Of a stretch of DNA of 64,000 bases, positions 9,418-18,325 are shown piece after piece. Positions within the stretch are counted from its first letter, which is position 1, and each line of letters opens with the position of its first letter. The stretch is from contig JAIKYU010000027.1 in NCBI GenBank assembly GCA_024682835.1, forward strand, positions 62,001 through 126,000, given 5' to 3'. Both the position numbers and the translations under genes were made by a program. The DNA comes from Lachnospiraceae bacterium (GTDB taxonomy: Bacteria > Bacillota > Clostridia > Lachnospirales > Lachnospiraceae). The notes below the pieces were generated by a model. The model was not told the DNA's origin. It did not search any database and was given only the letters and a program-made list of their open reading frames with translations.

Positions 9418-10798
9418 CCCGGGCCTCCTTCCTTGCCGCTGTCCGCAGCGGGCACTCGCAACGCATGGCCGCGGAAAATGTGCGTTTTTTCCTGCATGCC
9501 TCGCTGTTCCAGATCGTCTCCCAGTCATCCGCAAGGAAATCGCCCAGAGGCGCGTCTGACAGCCAGCTCTGGCATGGGACGACGCCTCCGCCCGGTGTCA
9601 CAGCCATATTGCTCAGGCAGGCGCCGCAATTGGGGGTGCTGATTCCCAGCTCCTTACAAAAATCATGATCGACCCATCCCGGTGAGGTGAAGCTGATTTC
9701 CATGCCATGTTCGTTGCAGTATGTGACAGCCTCCCTGAGGATCTTTCTTATTTCCGCATGGGAAAGCTGCAGCTCCTCCGATTCCTGTGTGGCGGCATTG
9801 CCCGTTGTGATCAGACCGGAACAGGTCACATAAATGACCCCGAGATCATGCAGAAAGGCAAGCGTCTTCACATAATCCCGGTTGACCTCGCAGAGCGGCG
9901 TGTTGATGCTTACGGACAGACCTGCTGCCAGCGCGTTTTTGACCCCCGCCAATGTCTGCTCATACTTTTCCGCACCGACCAGCCGGTTGTGAATCGCTTC
10001 GTCATGGGAATAGAAGGTGATCTGCACGCTGTCCAGAGAGACCTCCTGCAGCCGTTTGCAGTATTCGGGCGTAAGCTTGATGCCATTGGTGTTCAGTCTG
10101 GTGATAAACCAGGCGGCATGCTCGATCAGCTCGGGCAGATCGTCCCGCATGGTGGGTTCTCCGCCGGTAAAGGTCACCTGCGGAATGCTGATCTCCCGGC
10201 ATTTATCAATGATACGCTTCCATTCCTCCGTGGAGAGCTCCTTCTCCTCCGCGGAGGGCTGTCCGGCGGCATAACAGTGGACGCAGCACTGGTTGCAGTT
10301 CCACTTTCCCTCCTTCGTCATGGCGCTCACCATCAGATCCATCCGGTGAGGGGACTGCATGAAGGGCGCGTAATCCCCGAGGCTCGTGTAGGCTATCTCC
10401 TCGTCGGTGGGTTCGCCGTAGGCCACCTGACGCAGCGTATTCATGATGCGGAAAATGTCTTTCTTCAGACGTTTCCGGGAGACCAGCGGATAGACCCTGC
10501 GCACGGCGGTGCAGGTTTTTTCCATGATCTCGTCCGTCTGCGACTGGTCAATCTCCTGCCCGTGGTAGCGGTTGACCTCCTCGATCATCTCCGTAAGAAG
10601 GATGCTCCAGGAGACGTTGACCGGAATGATATCCTGGCCGTTGATGATCGCCACACTGGCGGAGATGCTGTTCCCTTCGACGCGGGGCGGAATAAGATGA
10701 ATGCGCACGACTCCCGGACCTTCCGGATTGAGCGTGGTGTGATGCACCTCTCCGAAATGCTCGGCGGCATACTGCAGTTCCCGTCTGGATGCTTTCAC
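9404..10798 (-). CDS. Radical SAM/SPASM-type maturase
   Basis: A 464-residue protein. The radical SAM cluster motif CNQCCVHC gives the CX3CX2C ligands C168, C172 and C175, with an extra Cys at 171. GGEP follows at about 212-215, and the C-terminus carries a SPASM-like Cys set (about C381, C391, C394, C409, C435, C447, C449) for auxiliary iron-sulfur clusters. About 165 residues precede the core, enough for a substrate-binding domain. The GTG at 10798 is chosen because AGGAGG lies 6 bases upstream; the longer frame to 10858 has no start with a good site and overlaps the promoter. Its stop overlaps the start of the Cys-tail membrane protein. SPASM enzymes commonly install thioether or other links on ribosomal peptides. 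The reaction here is unknown. Confidence 0.88.
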   Translation of the reverse strand: MKASRRELQYAAEHFGEVHHTTLNPEGPGVVRIHLIPPRVEGNSISASVAIINGQDIIPVNVSWSILLTEMIEEVNRYHGQEIDQSQTDEIMEKTCTAVRRVYPLVSRKRLKKDIFRIMNTLRQVAYGEPTDEEIAYTSLGDYAPFMQSPHRMDLMVSAMTKEGKWNCNQCCVHCYAAGQPSAEEKELSTEEWKRIIDKCREISIPQVTFTGGEPTMRDDLPELIEHAAWFITRLNTNGIKLTPEYCKRLQEVSLDSVQITFYSHDEAIHNRLVGAEKYEQTLAGVKNALAAGLSVSINTPLCEVNRDYVKTLAFLHDLGVIYVTCSGLITTGNAATQESEELQLSHAEIRKILREAVTYCNEHGMEISFTSPGWVDHDFCKELGISTPNCGACLSNMAVTPGGGVVPCQSWLSDAPLGDFLADDWETIWNSEACRKKRTFSAAMRCECPLRTAARKEARDAQE

Positions 10799-10848
10799 GA
10801 TATCCTCCTGATGATACTGTTTCAAAACAGCTGACGAATAACAGCACC

Positions 10849-10877
10849 ATCTTACCATACCCCGCGCCGGAGAACAA
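10849..10877 (-). promoter_or_regulatory. Promoter of the radical SAM/Cys-tail operon
   Basis: On the minus strand TTGTTC (10877-10872), a 17-base spacer ending in TGG and TAAGAT (10854-10849) form a sigma-A promoter with an extended -10. It fits in the 85 bases between the preceding stop (10884) and the GTG at 10798, so the two-gene unit can be transcribed apart from the upstream surface-protein genes. Confidence 0.55.
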
Positions 10878-10883
10878 CTGCGG

Positions 10884-13800
10884 CTACGTCAGATTGATCC
10901 GGATCCGGACGGTCTTGTTGTTTACCCTTCCGGTAACCGTCACTGTCCCTTTGGAATCCCTTGCATACAGAACGCCCGCCTCACTTGCAAAAACCTTCGT
11001 CTTGTTGCTGCTCTTCCAGAGAATGTCGTGGGAGACACCTGCCTGCTCGAGAGCAAAGATCTCGCCCTCCTTCATGCTCAGCGTGTAGTTGTAGGCCGCC
11101 TGTGCAGGTGCGAGCGTTCCCTCCGCAGTCGACGCAGTCCCCTTTGTGACCGAAGGATCCTCGACATGAACAGTCGTTGTGTAGATAACCTGCTGACCGT
11201 CTGCTCCTGTATACAGGCAGGTCAGCTCCGTACTTCCAACCGTGACCCCACTGATCCGCACCGCCGGTTTGTCCGTATTGGTCAGTGAAAAAATCCCGTC
11301 GCTGACCGCTGACCAGATGATCTCCGTCCGGTTCGTCTTTTTTACACCGGTGTGCTTCAGTGTCACACGCTGACCCACATTGATATAGATATCTGTTTTG
11401 ATCGGGATGGTTTTTACGGTCAGGGTCAGCACCTGTATCATCCCCTGATTCGTTCCTGTGAGAACGACGGTTCCCTCCCTGACGCCGGTGAATCTGCCGG
11501 CCTTGGTAATGGTCACCGGAACCCCGCTTCCCTGCCAGATATTCCTGCTGTCCTTCGCAAATTCCAATGCGTTGCCGCTCTCATCCGCAGCTGTCCAGAC
11601 TGCACCGTTGGCCTTAAAGCCGTTGCTGAATCGGGGCGTATACCCCTGCAGAACAGCAATGGTAACCGCAGCTCCGTTCTCCAGAACCGTCGTCGCAGCG
11701 GTGTCTCTGACCGTCACGCGCATGGCGTAGCTTTTCCCGCCGACCCAGGCGGTCAGCCTCGCGCTGCCCTTTCCTACTGCTTTGATGTCTGCCGTCGCCT
11801 TCCCTTCCGCATCTGCCTTTCCGGCGCCTCCCGTTTTCACGGAAATCACATTCGTATTGGAGGAAATCCAGCTCACCGGAAGGGATGCTGCAGTCTCTTT
11901 GGCCGTCAGGCCCTGCAAATACACATCGGTTGCATTTTCCTCTCCCACCAGAAGCGTCAGGGTTTTCAGCGAAAGGGCGGGTTCGTACACCGTCACGGAG
12001 TATTCCTGTAACACAGTCTTTCCGTCTTTGGTTACCGTGTTGGTCAGCGTCGCTGTTCCGGCCGCTCTCGCGGTCGCGGCACCGGTCTTTTTCACCACCC
12101 GCACAATCGACGGATCGGTCGATGTCCAGGTTCCGGTGCTGTCGGATCCGAAGAGATACGTCTGTCCCTTTACCATTTCCTTGGTATAGCTTTCCGTCAC
12201 GGAACCATCTTCCTCTGTCCGCGTTCCCGTACGGACCGGCTCTTCATTACCGTCCTGCCCGGAGCCGGTTCCCTCTCGCTGGTCTTCTCCGCCGGGATTG
12301 ACACCGGGTTCATCGCCCGGATTGGTGCCGGGTTCGTCGCCGGGCTTGTCCCCCGGTTCGGTGCCGGGTTCGCCTCCCGGATTGGTGCCGGAGGGGGAAG
12401 CCGCCGTTACGCTCAATACATCCGTACCGTTGCTGATGGTGTACTCCGTACCGGCTGTCAGTACCGGCGAAGCGTAAAGCGCGAAGGCGTTGCTGTAGTC
12501 GCAGGGAACGGTTGCCGAAGCAATTTCCGTATCACCGTTTTTCACCATCACGGATCCGTTTTTGCTGAAGCCGATGGCTGCGCCTGTGTTTCCGCCGGGA
12601 GTACCGGGAGCACCGGGGGCGCCTTCTCCTCCCTGTCCACCCGGAGTACCCGGAGCCCCGGGAGTTCCTTCTCCGCCCTGATCGCCGGGAGCGCCTTCTC
12701 CGCCCTGATCGCCGGGAGCGCCTTCTCCGCCTGTACTGCCGGCGCTGCCGGTGGTCACATAGACTCCTGTCCCGTATCGGGGAATGCTCTCGCCGCTCAT
12801 CCCGCTCGAACCGATCTCCAGAACTGTGGCGCCCAAGCCAAGGGTAAACCCGTCATCCGTGTCAATGGGTGAATTGTTATTCTCCGCAGAGCCGAACACC
12901 GTGACCGTACCGCCCTCGATGTCCAGAGAGCCGTTGCAGTCCACGCCGTCCCCGTCTGCCCGGAAAACGATGGTTTTTGACGCGGTGGCCGATCCGTCCC
13001 GAAGAGTGACCGCTTTGTTTTCTGTACTGTCGATCTGAACGGTCACCGTACCGGAATTGATCACGCAGGTATTGCCGGTTTTGGAGACAGAGGTTTTGAC
13101 ATAACCGGTATCCTCATTCTCACTGCTCTGATAGACGTAGCTTACGGTTTTGGAAGAGGCGTTAAATCCGTCATCATTGGCGTTTACAGAAACAGTCGGG
13201 CTGTCGGTGCCTGTGCCGATGATGATATTTGCCGCCTCAATGCCCTCGTAGGCCGTCTGCACATCCACCACGGCATTGCCGCTGATGGTGACGGTTCCGG
13301 CAGCACCGATTCCGTCATCTCCTGCACGTACCGTGACATTGCCGCCGGTGATCGTCAGATGATGATTGGACTGCAGGCCGTCGTCCGGTCCGCCGATGAT
13401 ATACTGCCCGGTGGAAGTCCGCGTGTAGCCGCCCGTCGTAACGGAATTGGCCTTCAGTCCTGCTCCGGTGGTATCCACTGTGACCGTTCCGCCGCTGATG
13501 GTCAGACCGCCTGAGGCCTCCGTGGTTTTTGTCGCATTCTCCGGATCCGTGGTTTTCAGATCCTCGTATGTCTTTGTCGCCGCCTTCGTGCCCGTCTTGA
13601 TTCCTTTGTGCGAGCCGGTGTCCACATTGATCCTCTCCGTTTTGGTGCTGCCATTCTCCGTCAGCGTGTTCAGCGTCTCCGAGGTGCTTCCGTCGGTATA
13701 ATAACCAACTGCCGCATTGTCATAGACCGTCACAATGTTTACCGTACCGTCCGTAATCGTGACGTTTTCCGCCTGAATGCCGTCTCCCTGCACGCCGCTG

Positions 13801-14744
13801 ACACCGTCCTCTCCGCTGCCGATATTCACGGAACCGCCGGAAATCAGGATGTTACCGCCGTCCGTGGTGTCTTCCATCCCGGCCTTCAGTCCGTCTCCGG
13901 CTGAGTTCTCTATGTTGAGCGTTCCCCCTGTGATCTGGATCGTGCCATCCTTGGCCTTCACGGCATCATCCCCCGTACGGGTGACGACGATCTCCCCGCC
14001 GGTAAAGCGCAGGACGCCTTTCTTTGCGGAAAATGCACTTCCCGTCCCGGATGACAGCGTCAGGGTTCCGTCTCCTGCCATCACCAGCTCCGCCTGTGCC
14101 GCTTTGATAACCGCTTCGCCCTCTTTTACGCAGGCGTCACTCCCGGAAACGGTTGATGCACCGGACAGCAGAATCGTCCCGGATGAATTCTTCCCGAAGG
14201 AAATCACCGGCTGATCCGATCCCTCCGCGGCAGACAGTTCCGTGTCGTCTATGTTCAGTGAATCCAGCCGCAGCTTCACCTTACTCAACCCCTTTGTCAC
14301 CTCGACCCGGACATTTTTCGCATCACCCTGCAGCGTGTATTCGCCGGCCTTGGCGACCGTCACCGTGATCACGCCGTTCTCTCCGGTTGAACCGGAGATG
14401 CCGTCCGCATCGTCGGAAAACGCCGCTGTGGTCACGCCATCTGTTGTAGAAAAAGCAACCGTTCCGCATCCCGTCTCCGATGCCTCCTCCGAGCCGAGCT
14501 CGGGATACTCCGTGCTGCTCTCCGAATCGGAAATGTAATCCACCAGAAACGTCTCCTCAAAATCACCATCCGTGATTTCTTCGGCCACTTCCTCCAAAGT
14601 CATTTCCCCGGGGAACTCTGCTGCGACTGCCTGTGCCTGAAATCCCGGTGCGGAAAGACCGATCAGCGCCGCCAGAAGAACGGCTGCCCCTCCTCTCAGC
14701 TTCCACAAATTCATGTGTTTCTTACGCTGTTTCGTTCTGCTCAT
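10884..14744 (-). CDS. Large secreted protein with beta-helix carbohydrate-binding domain, collagen-like segment and Ig-like domains
   Basis: A 1286-residue protein with a signal peptide (residues about 1-42, ending QAQAVAA). Residues about 90-650 form a long right-handed beta-helix of the DUF4353/Cthe_2159 type (repeated ITGGTVTV, ISGGSVNIG and ADGDGVDCNGSL turns). An exact 16-triplet Gly-X-Y collagen-like stretch, a second short domain and a PGxEPG linker follow. Next come several bacterial Ig-like domains (TSTDPSIVRVV, ISSNTNVISVK, ILWKSSNKTKVF). No sortase motif is present. The start at 14744 has AAGGAGG 6 bases upstream and lies inside the end of the upstream lipoprotein gene (23-base overlap). 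The Cthe_2159 family binds acidic or cellulosic plant polysaccharides; binding here is inferred. It is last in the VTC-DUF4956-CBD cluster. Confidence 0.78.
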   Translation of the reverse strand: MSRTKQRKKHMNLWKLRGGAAVLLAALIGLSAPGFQAQAVAAEFPGEMTLEEVAEEITDGDFEETFLVDYISDSESSTEYPELGSEEASETGCGTVAFSTTDGVTTAAFSDDADGISGSTGENGVITVTVAKAGEYTLQGDAKNVRVEVTKGLSKVKLRLDSLNIDDTELSAAEGSDQPVISFGKNSSGTILLSGASTVSGSDACVKEGEAVIKAAQAELVMAGDGTLTLSSGTGSAFSAKKGVLRFTGGEIVVTRTGDDAVKAKDGTIQITGGTLNIENSAGDGLKAGMEDTTDGGNILISGGSVNIGSGEDGVSGVQGDGIQAENVTITDGTVNIVTVYDNAAVGYYTDGSTSETLNTLTENGSTKTERINVDTGSHKGIKTGTKAATKTYEDLKTTDPENATKTTEASGGLTISGGTVTVDTTGAGLKANSVTTGGYTRTSTGQYIIGGPDDGLQSNHHLTITGGNVTVRAGDDGIGAAGTVTISGNAVVDVQTAYEGIEAANIIIGTGTDSPTVSVNANDDGFNASSKTVSYVYQSSENEDTGYVKTSVSKTGNTCVINSGTVTVQIDSTENKAVTLRDGSATASKTIVFRADGDGVDCNGSLDIEGGTVTVFGSAENNNSPIDTDDGFTLGLGATVLEIGSSGMSGESIPRYGTGVYVTTGSAGSTGGEGAPGDQGGEGAPGDQGGEGTPGAPGTPGGQGGEGAPGAPGTPGGNTGAAIGFSKNGSVMVKNGDTEIASATVPCDYSNAFALYASPVLTAGTEYTISNGTDVLSVTAASPSGTNPGGEPGTEPGDKPGDEPGTNPGDEPGVNPGGEDQREGTGSGQDGNEEPVRTGTRTEEDGSVTESYTKEMVKGQTYLFGSDSTGTWTSTDPSIVRVVKKTGAATARAAGTATLTNTVTKDGKTVLQEYSVTVYEPALSLKTLTLLVGEENATDVYLQGLTAKETAASLPVSWISSNTNVISVKTGGAGKADAEGKATADIKAVGKGSARLTAWVGGKSYAMRVTVRDTAATTVLENGAAVTIAVLQGYTPRFSNGFKANGAVWTAADESGNALEFAKDSRNIWQGSGVPVTITKAGRFTGVREGTVVLTGTNQGMIQVLTLTVKTIPIKTDIYINVGQRVTLKHTGVKKTNRTEIIWSAVSDGIFSLTNTDKPAVRISGVTVGSTELTCLYTGADGQQVIYTTTVHVEDPSVTKGTASTAEGTLAPAQAAYNYTLSMKEGEIFALEQAGVSHDILWKSSNKTKVFASEAGVLYARDSKGTVTVTGRVNNKTVRIRINLT
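12588..12731 (-). repeat. Collagen-like Gly-X-Y repeat (16 triplets)
   Basis: Exactly 144 bases encode 16 uninterrupted Gly-X-Y triplets drawn from GGE, GAP, GDQ, GTP, GGQ and GGN, with 15- to 18-base DNA blocks repeated almost perfectly. The segment sits between the beta-helix and the second surface domain and may trimerise or act as a stalk. Confidence 0.85.
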
Positions 14745-16617
14745 GGCTATCCTCCTTTTCTCCATTTTGTCCATTCTGCTGAGCGTCGCCCTTTTTCTTC
14801 TTCTGCTTCCCATCCGGACGTTCCGGCGGTGTCTGGCCATCCCCGAAGGAAGGCCGCTCTCCATCCGGAAGCTCCGGCGATGTCTGGCCGTCCCCGAAAG
14901 AGGGCCGTTCACCGTCCGGAAGCTCCGGCGGCGTCTGGCCGTCTCCGAAGGAGGGCAGTTCCCCGTCCGGAAGCTCCGGCGGCGTCTGGCCGTCCCCGAA
15001 GGAAGGCCGCTCCCCGTTCATTCCTCCCCTTCCACCGGATCCGTCACGACCGCCGAAGCCGTTCTTTCCGCCGAAACCGCCCTGTCCGACACGGGTGCAA
15101 ATGCTGTCTATTTCCGCCGTCACCTCCTGCGTACCCGCTGTAACCGTATAGGTTCCCTGTTTCAGATCCGGCGAGCTGAATACCACGGAGCGATAATCCT
15201 TCACCGGCGTTGCGGTGAGAATGGTGTTTCCGCTCTCATCCGTCAGGGTCACCGTCGTCCCGCCGGAAACCGTCTCATCAAAATTCACCAGAAGGGAGTA
15301 CTGTGTAGAAGAATCCACAAAGCCTTCCGCCATACCGGCCGATCCCGCCGCAATCAATGTTCCGCCTGTGATCACGCCCTCAATTCCGTAATCCAGCGCT
15401 CCGTTGCCATCATTCACCGGTCCGTCCACAAGAATGGATCCGCCTTCCACATAAAGCATCCCGTTGGAATCAATTCCGTCCCCGCCGACATTCACATAGA
15501 GACTTCCACCGGCAATCCGGATCAGGCAGCTTTCATCGGCATCCATCATTCCACCCGGACCGAAGCCGCCAAATTTCATGCTGCCGGTCTCAGCGCTGTC
15601 GTCTTTCGTGCTGCTGTTCTTCGCGTTGCCGGACTTCGTGCTGCCGGTCTCCGTGCTGTCGGCTTTCGTGCTGCTGTTCTTCGAGGTGGCGGTCTCCGTG
15701 CTGCTGTCCGAATCCTTGTTGGCGGCGTTAAGGCCATCATCACTCGACGTGACGGACACGTCGCCGTCTATCAGGTAGATCTCCTGTCCTTCGATCCCCT
15801 CCTTGCTTTCCTCTATGGTGACGGTTCCGCCGCCGATCCGCACGGAATCCTTGCCCTGCAGACCCTTGCCGTTCTTTGCGCTGATCGTGATCGTGCCGCC
15901 GGTCACCTTCAGATCATCCTTTGTGACGATGCCGTGTTTGTATCCGGCATTCACGGCGAGGCTCCCCGATCCGTTGACGGTGAGATCATCCTTTGAAAAA
16001 ACCACACCGTCCACTGTGGTGTTCTCATCTGTCTGGCTATATTCGCTACCCGTATCCGACAGCGAGTTCTCCGTTCCCTCCGCCAGGGTGAGGAACGCCT
16101 TGTCCGCACTCTTTATGTAGATGCAGGCGCTGTCGTCGTTGGTGATCTCCGCTCCCGCAAGAACCAGCTGCACCTTTTCGTCTCCGGCATCCACCACAAT
16201 CTGTCCGTCAGAAAGGGATCCGGTCACGACATAGGTACCCTTGCCGGTGATGGTGATCTGATTTCCCTGCGCAACGGCTCCGCTTCCGTCCACATCGGAA
16301 CCGCTGTCGCTCAACCGGATCGTGACCGCCTTCTCGGCGTCATAACTCCCCTCCAGATCACGGTCCGTAAACAATTCCTCTGTTGCGGTCCCGGCTTCCG
16401 TCGCAGTGGAAAGATATTCCGCCGCCGATACCGTCACATCAACCTCCCTGCTGCCTCCGGCAGTCACCTCCTTAGAGGGTGCGGCCTGTTTCTCTGCCGC
16501 GGCCGTACCGGCCTGTGCCGGTGCCGTTTCCGCCCCGCAGCCGCTCATCATCAGCATGACTGACATCATAACCGCTGCCTGTTTTCTGTTCCATATCTTC
16601 TTCATCATCTTCATCAT
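14722..16617 (-). CDS. Lipoprotein with beta-helix carbohydrate-binding domain (DUF4353/Cthe_2159-like)
   Basis: A 631-residue protein whose N-terminal signal ends in the lipobox LMMSGC (Cys at about 27), so it should be lipid-anchored on the outer face of the membrane. Residues about 85-440 are a beta-helix of the carbohydrate-binding type (GKGTYVVTGSLSDGQIVVDA, DDLTVNGSGSLAVNAGYKHG, GGDGIDSNGMLYVEGGSILV), interrupted by a Ser/Thr/Lys-rich insert. The C-terminus is Gly-rich (GGFGGKNGFGG) followed by four 17-residue repeats and a Lys tail. The start at 16617 is chosen because GAGGAGG lies 8 bases upstream; the in-frame GTG at 16626 overlaps that site. It overlaps the next large beta-helix gene by 23 bases and follows the DUF4956 gene. 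In other Firmicutes, such proteins commonly travel with VTC and DUF4956 genes. Confidence 0.8.
   Translation of the reverse strand: MMKMMKKIWNRKQAAVMMSVMLMMSGCGAETAPAQAGTAAAEKQAAPSKEVTAGGSREVDVTVSAAEYLSTATEAGTATEELFTDRDLEGSYDAEKAVTIRLSDSGSDVDGSGAVAQGNQITITGKGTYVVTGSLSDGQIVVDAGDEKVQLVLAGAEITNDDSACIYIKSADKAFLTLAEGTENSLSDTGSEYSQTDENTTVDGVVFSKDDLTVNGSGSLAVNAGYKHGIVTKDDLKVTGGTITISAKNGKGLQGKDSVRIGGGTVTIEESKEGIEGQEIYLIDGDVSVTSSDDGLNAANKDSDSSTETATSKNSSTKADSTETGSTKSGNAKNSSTKDDSAETGSMKFGGFGPGGMMDADESCLIRIAGGSLYVNVGGDGIDSNGMLYVEGGSILVDGPVNDGNGALDYGIEGVITGGTLIAAGSAGMAEGFVDSSTQYSLLVNFDETVSGGTTVTLTDESGNTILTATPVKDYRSVVFSSPDLKQGTYTVTAGTQEVTAEIDSICTRVGQGGFGGKNGFGGRDGSGGRGGMNGERPSFGDGQTPPELPDGELPSFGDGQTPPELPDGERPSFGDGQTSPELPDGERPSFGDGQTPPERPDGKQKKKKGDAQQNGQNGEKEDSHEQNETA
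14803..15006 (-). repeat. Four 51-bp tandem repeats (Pro/Gly/Asp-rich C-terminal repeats)
   Basis: Four copies of a 51-base unit encode a 17-residue repeat of the form PSFGDGQTPPELPDGER near the lipoprotein C-terminus. The copies are nearly identical in DNA, which points to recent expansion or gene conversion. Confidence 0.88.
15570..15690 (-). repeat. Two 60-bp repeats encoding a Ser/Thr/Lys-rich insert
   Basis: Two copies of a 20-residue unit (KNSSTKADSTETGSTKSGNA and its near copy) form a low-complexity insert in the beta-helix lipoprotein. The DNA copies differ at only a few bases. Confidence 0.7.
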
Positions 16618-16714
16618 CTTTGTCACCTCCTCATCTATTGCTATCCTTCTCTGATTCGTTTTCTGTTCTCCAGCCGTTCCCTTTTATCCGATCCGGCCCG
16701 GAAGAAGCCGTCTC

Positions 16715-17395
16715 CTACAGCACATCCGTCTTGTCCACCGGACGGCTGCAGCTGATCTCCAGATTCCCGTTTCGCTGCCGCAGCTCATCCATAAAGGCTT
16801 TGATCGACGCTTCCTTGCGGAACCGCACCTGCCAGATCAGCCTGTACATGGCGCCCATGTTGGCCGTCTTTACCTCCTCCAGTTCCGCATGGGTCGTGTA
16901 CCGCGCGAAAATATCATCAAAGACGCCCTCATAGTCCAGGTTTTCCGGAATCATCACACGTACCACCCGCGCTGCCGTGCTCCCGTCAAACAGGCCGGAT
17001 TTTTCCAGAAGCAGGGTCGCAAGCATCAGGATCACTGCAAACAGACAGGCGATGCCAAGATAGCCCATTCCGGTTGCAAGTCCCACGGCCATCGCAAGAA
17101 AGATGGCTGTGATCTCCTTTCCGCTCCCCGCCGCCGAGCGAAAGCGCACCAGCGAAAAGGCACCTGCCACCGCGACGCCCGCGCCGATATTTCCATTGAC
17201 CAGCATGATCACCAGCTGCACCACCGCCGGGAGGAGAGCCAGTGTGATCAGGAAGCTTTGCGATCCGCTGCGCATACGTGCATGCAGGAGCGCAATCACA
17301 AACCCGAGAACCAGGGAGACCGCCGTGGCCGCAAGAAAGCTTTCCCCCGAAAAAGCTCCGTTTTCCATTATCGATCCGAATAACCATGTCGTCAT
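16715..17395 (-). CDS. DUF4956 family membrane protein
   Basis: A 226-residue protein with about four transmembrane segments in its first 140 residues and a soluble C-terminal domain of about 85 residues (RVVRVMIPENLDYEGVFDDIF onward). The segment GAFSLVRFRSAAGSGKEI after the second or third helix is the hallmark of DUF4956. The ATG at 17395 has AAGGAGG 8-10 bases upstream; an earlier in-frame GTG at 17404 overlaps that site. It follows the VTC-domain gene by 118 bases and precedes the carbohydrate-binding lipoprotein. Genes of this family very often sit next to VTC polyphosphate polymerase genes, so a role in moving or anchoring the polymer is plausible but not shown. Confidence 0.82.
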   Translation of the reverse strand: MTTWLFGSIMENGAFSGESFLAATAVSLVLGFVIALLHARMRSGSQSFLITLALLPAVVQLVIMLVNGNIGAGVAVAGAFSLVRFRSAAGSGKEITAIFLAMAVGLATGMGYLGIACLFAVILMLATLLLEKSGLFDGSTAARVVRVMIPENLDYEGVFDDIFARYTTHAELEEVKTANMGAMYRLIWQVRFRKEASIKAFMDELRQRNGNLEISCSRPVDKTDVL

Positions 17396-17513
17396 ATCAC
17401 ACACCTCCTTTTCGCTTCCATCTGTTTCTATCTGAAAAACCTTTACTGTTCAACGCCGAGTCACGTGTTTGCTGCGTTCTATGGGCTCTGCTGACTCTAT
17501 GAAGAATCTCCCT

Positions 17514-18275
17514 CTAGGCCGCCCGTCCGGGATGAACCGTCCGCGCCCGTCCCATCCGTTCCACCATATCCACATAGCCACGTCCATATTTGGAGTAGGA
17601 ACAGGGCACGATCCGCAATGTAGAAAAAAGATGGGCAAGCTCAGTCGGTATCGCCCCGGCCACCTTGATTTCCATCAGCTGCTGCCCGGGCTCAAGCAGC
17701 TCACGGCCGCTGTCTCCCTCCCGCAGATCCAGCCGCGTGGTCCGATAGCGGATATGCTCGTCAAAGGTGATCCGAAGAGCGGGATCCTGAATCCCGGCAA
17801 GAGCGGTACGATCGTAGGAGATCGCCATCCTGGGCCGAAGACTGGGATAGAAATGCCGGAAATAGTTGATTTCCCCCAGAATCTGCGCGTTGCCGGACAT
17901 CCTGATCACTGCGTTGCCGCGCTCCTCATCACAGCCGTCCAGCCAGGCCTTCGCCGTATCATAGCTCATTCCTGTCCGGCGCTTGTACACAATCCCGTCG
18001 TATTTCTTCTTAATCTCCACATAGGCGGGGGTATGATCGCACGGCACACCATAGGTGCGAAGCCGGAGTTTTTCCTTGTAAACGGGTTTTTCCAGGGATC
18101 TGCGGATCAGAAGATCATCCGGTGTGTCATAGTACAGATTCAGAATCGATGTCCTGCCGTAGGCATCCACGGCGGCGATCGTTTCCAGACCCGCGCGCAG
18201 CGCATAAGCCTGTGCCTCGGTCAGCAGATATTTGATCTCAATCCTTTGAAAGGTTGCCTGATAGCTTTCTGCCAT
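17514..18275 (-). CDS. VTC-domain polyphosphate polymerase-like protein
   Basis: A 253-residue soluble protein made of the VTC catalytic fold, a tunnel-shaped triphosphate-type enzyme. Visible conserved parts are RIEIKYLL (N-terminus), YYDTPDD (about 49-55), EKLRLRTYG with its basic residues, AYVEIKKKYDGIVYKRR (about 84-100), MAISYDRTALAG, LMEIKVAG near the C-terminus and the closing SYSKYGRGY. In yeast this domain builds polyphosphate from ATP. The bacterial family is expected to act on polyphosphate or triphosphate substrates, but activity of this group is inferred. The start has a GGGGGTG site upstream. It lies between the histidine kinase (70-base gap holding a palindrome) and DUF4956. 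Confidence 0.85.
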   Translation of the reverse strand: MAESYQATFQRIEIKYLLTEAQAYALRAGLETIAAVDAYGRTSILNLYYDTPDDLLIRRSLEKPVYKEKLRLRTYGVPCDHTPAYVEIKKKYDGIVYKRRTGMSYDTAKAWLDGCDEERGNAVIRMSGNAQILGEINYFRHFYPSLRPRMAISYDRTALAGIQDPALRITFDEHIRYRTTRLDLREGDSGRELLEPGQQLMEIKVAGAIPTELAHLFSTLRIVPCSYSKYGRGYVDMVERMGRARTVHPGRAA

Positions 18276-18325
18276 GGTGCGTCACCCCCTTTGTGTTTTT
18301 TATGTGCAAAGGATAACGCGCCAAC

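Noticed and set aside
12588..15006. Regular DNA repeats that could suggest a CRISPR array
   Set aside because: They are in-frame coding repeats (collagen-like and 17-residue units) without unique spacers; no cas gene is present.
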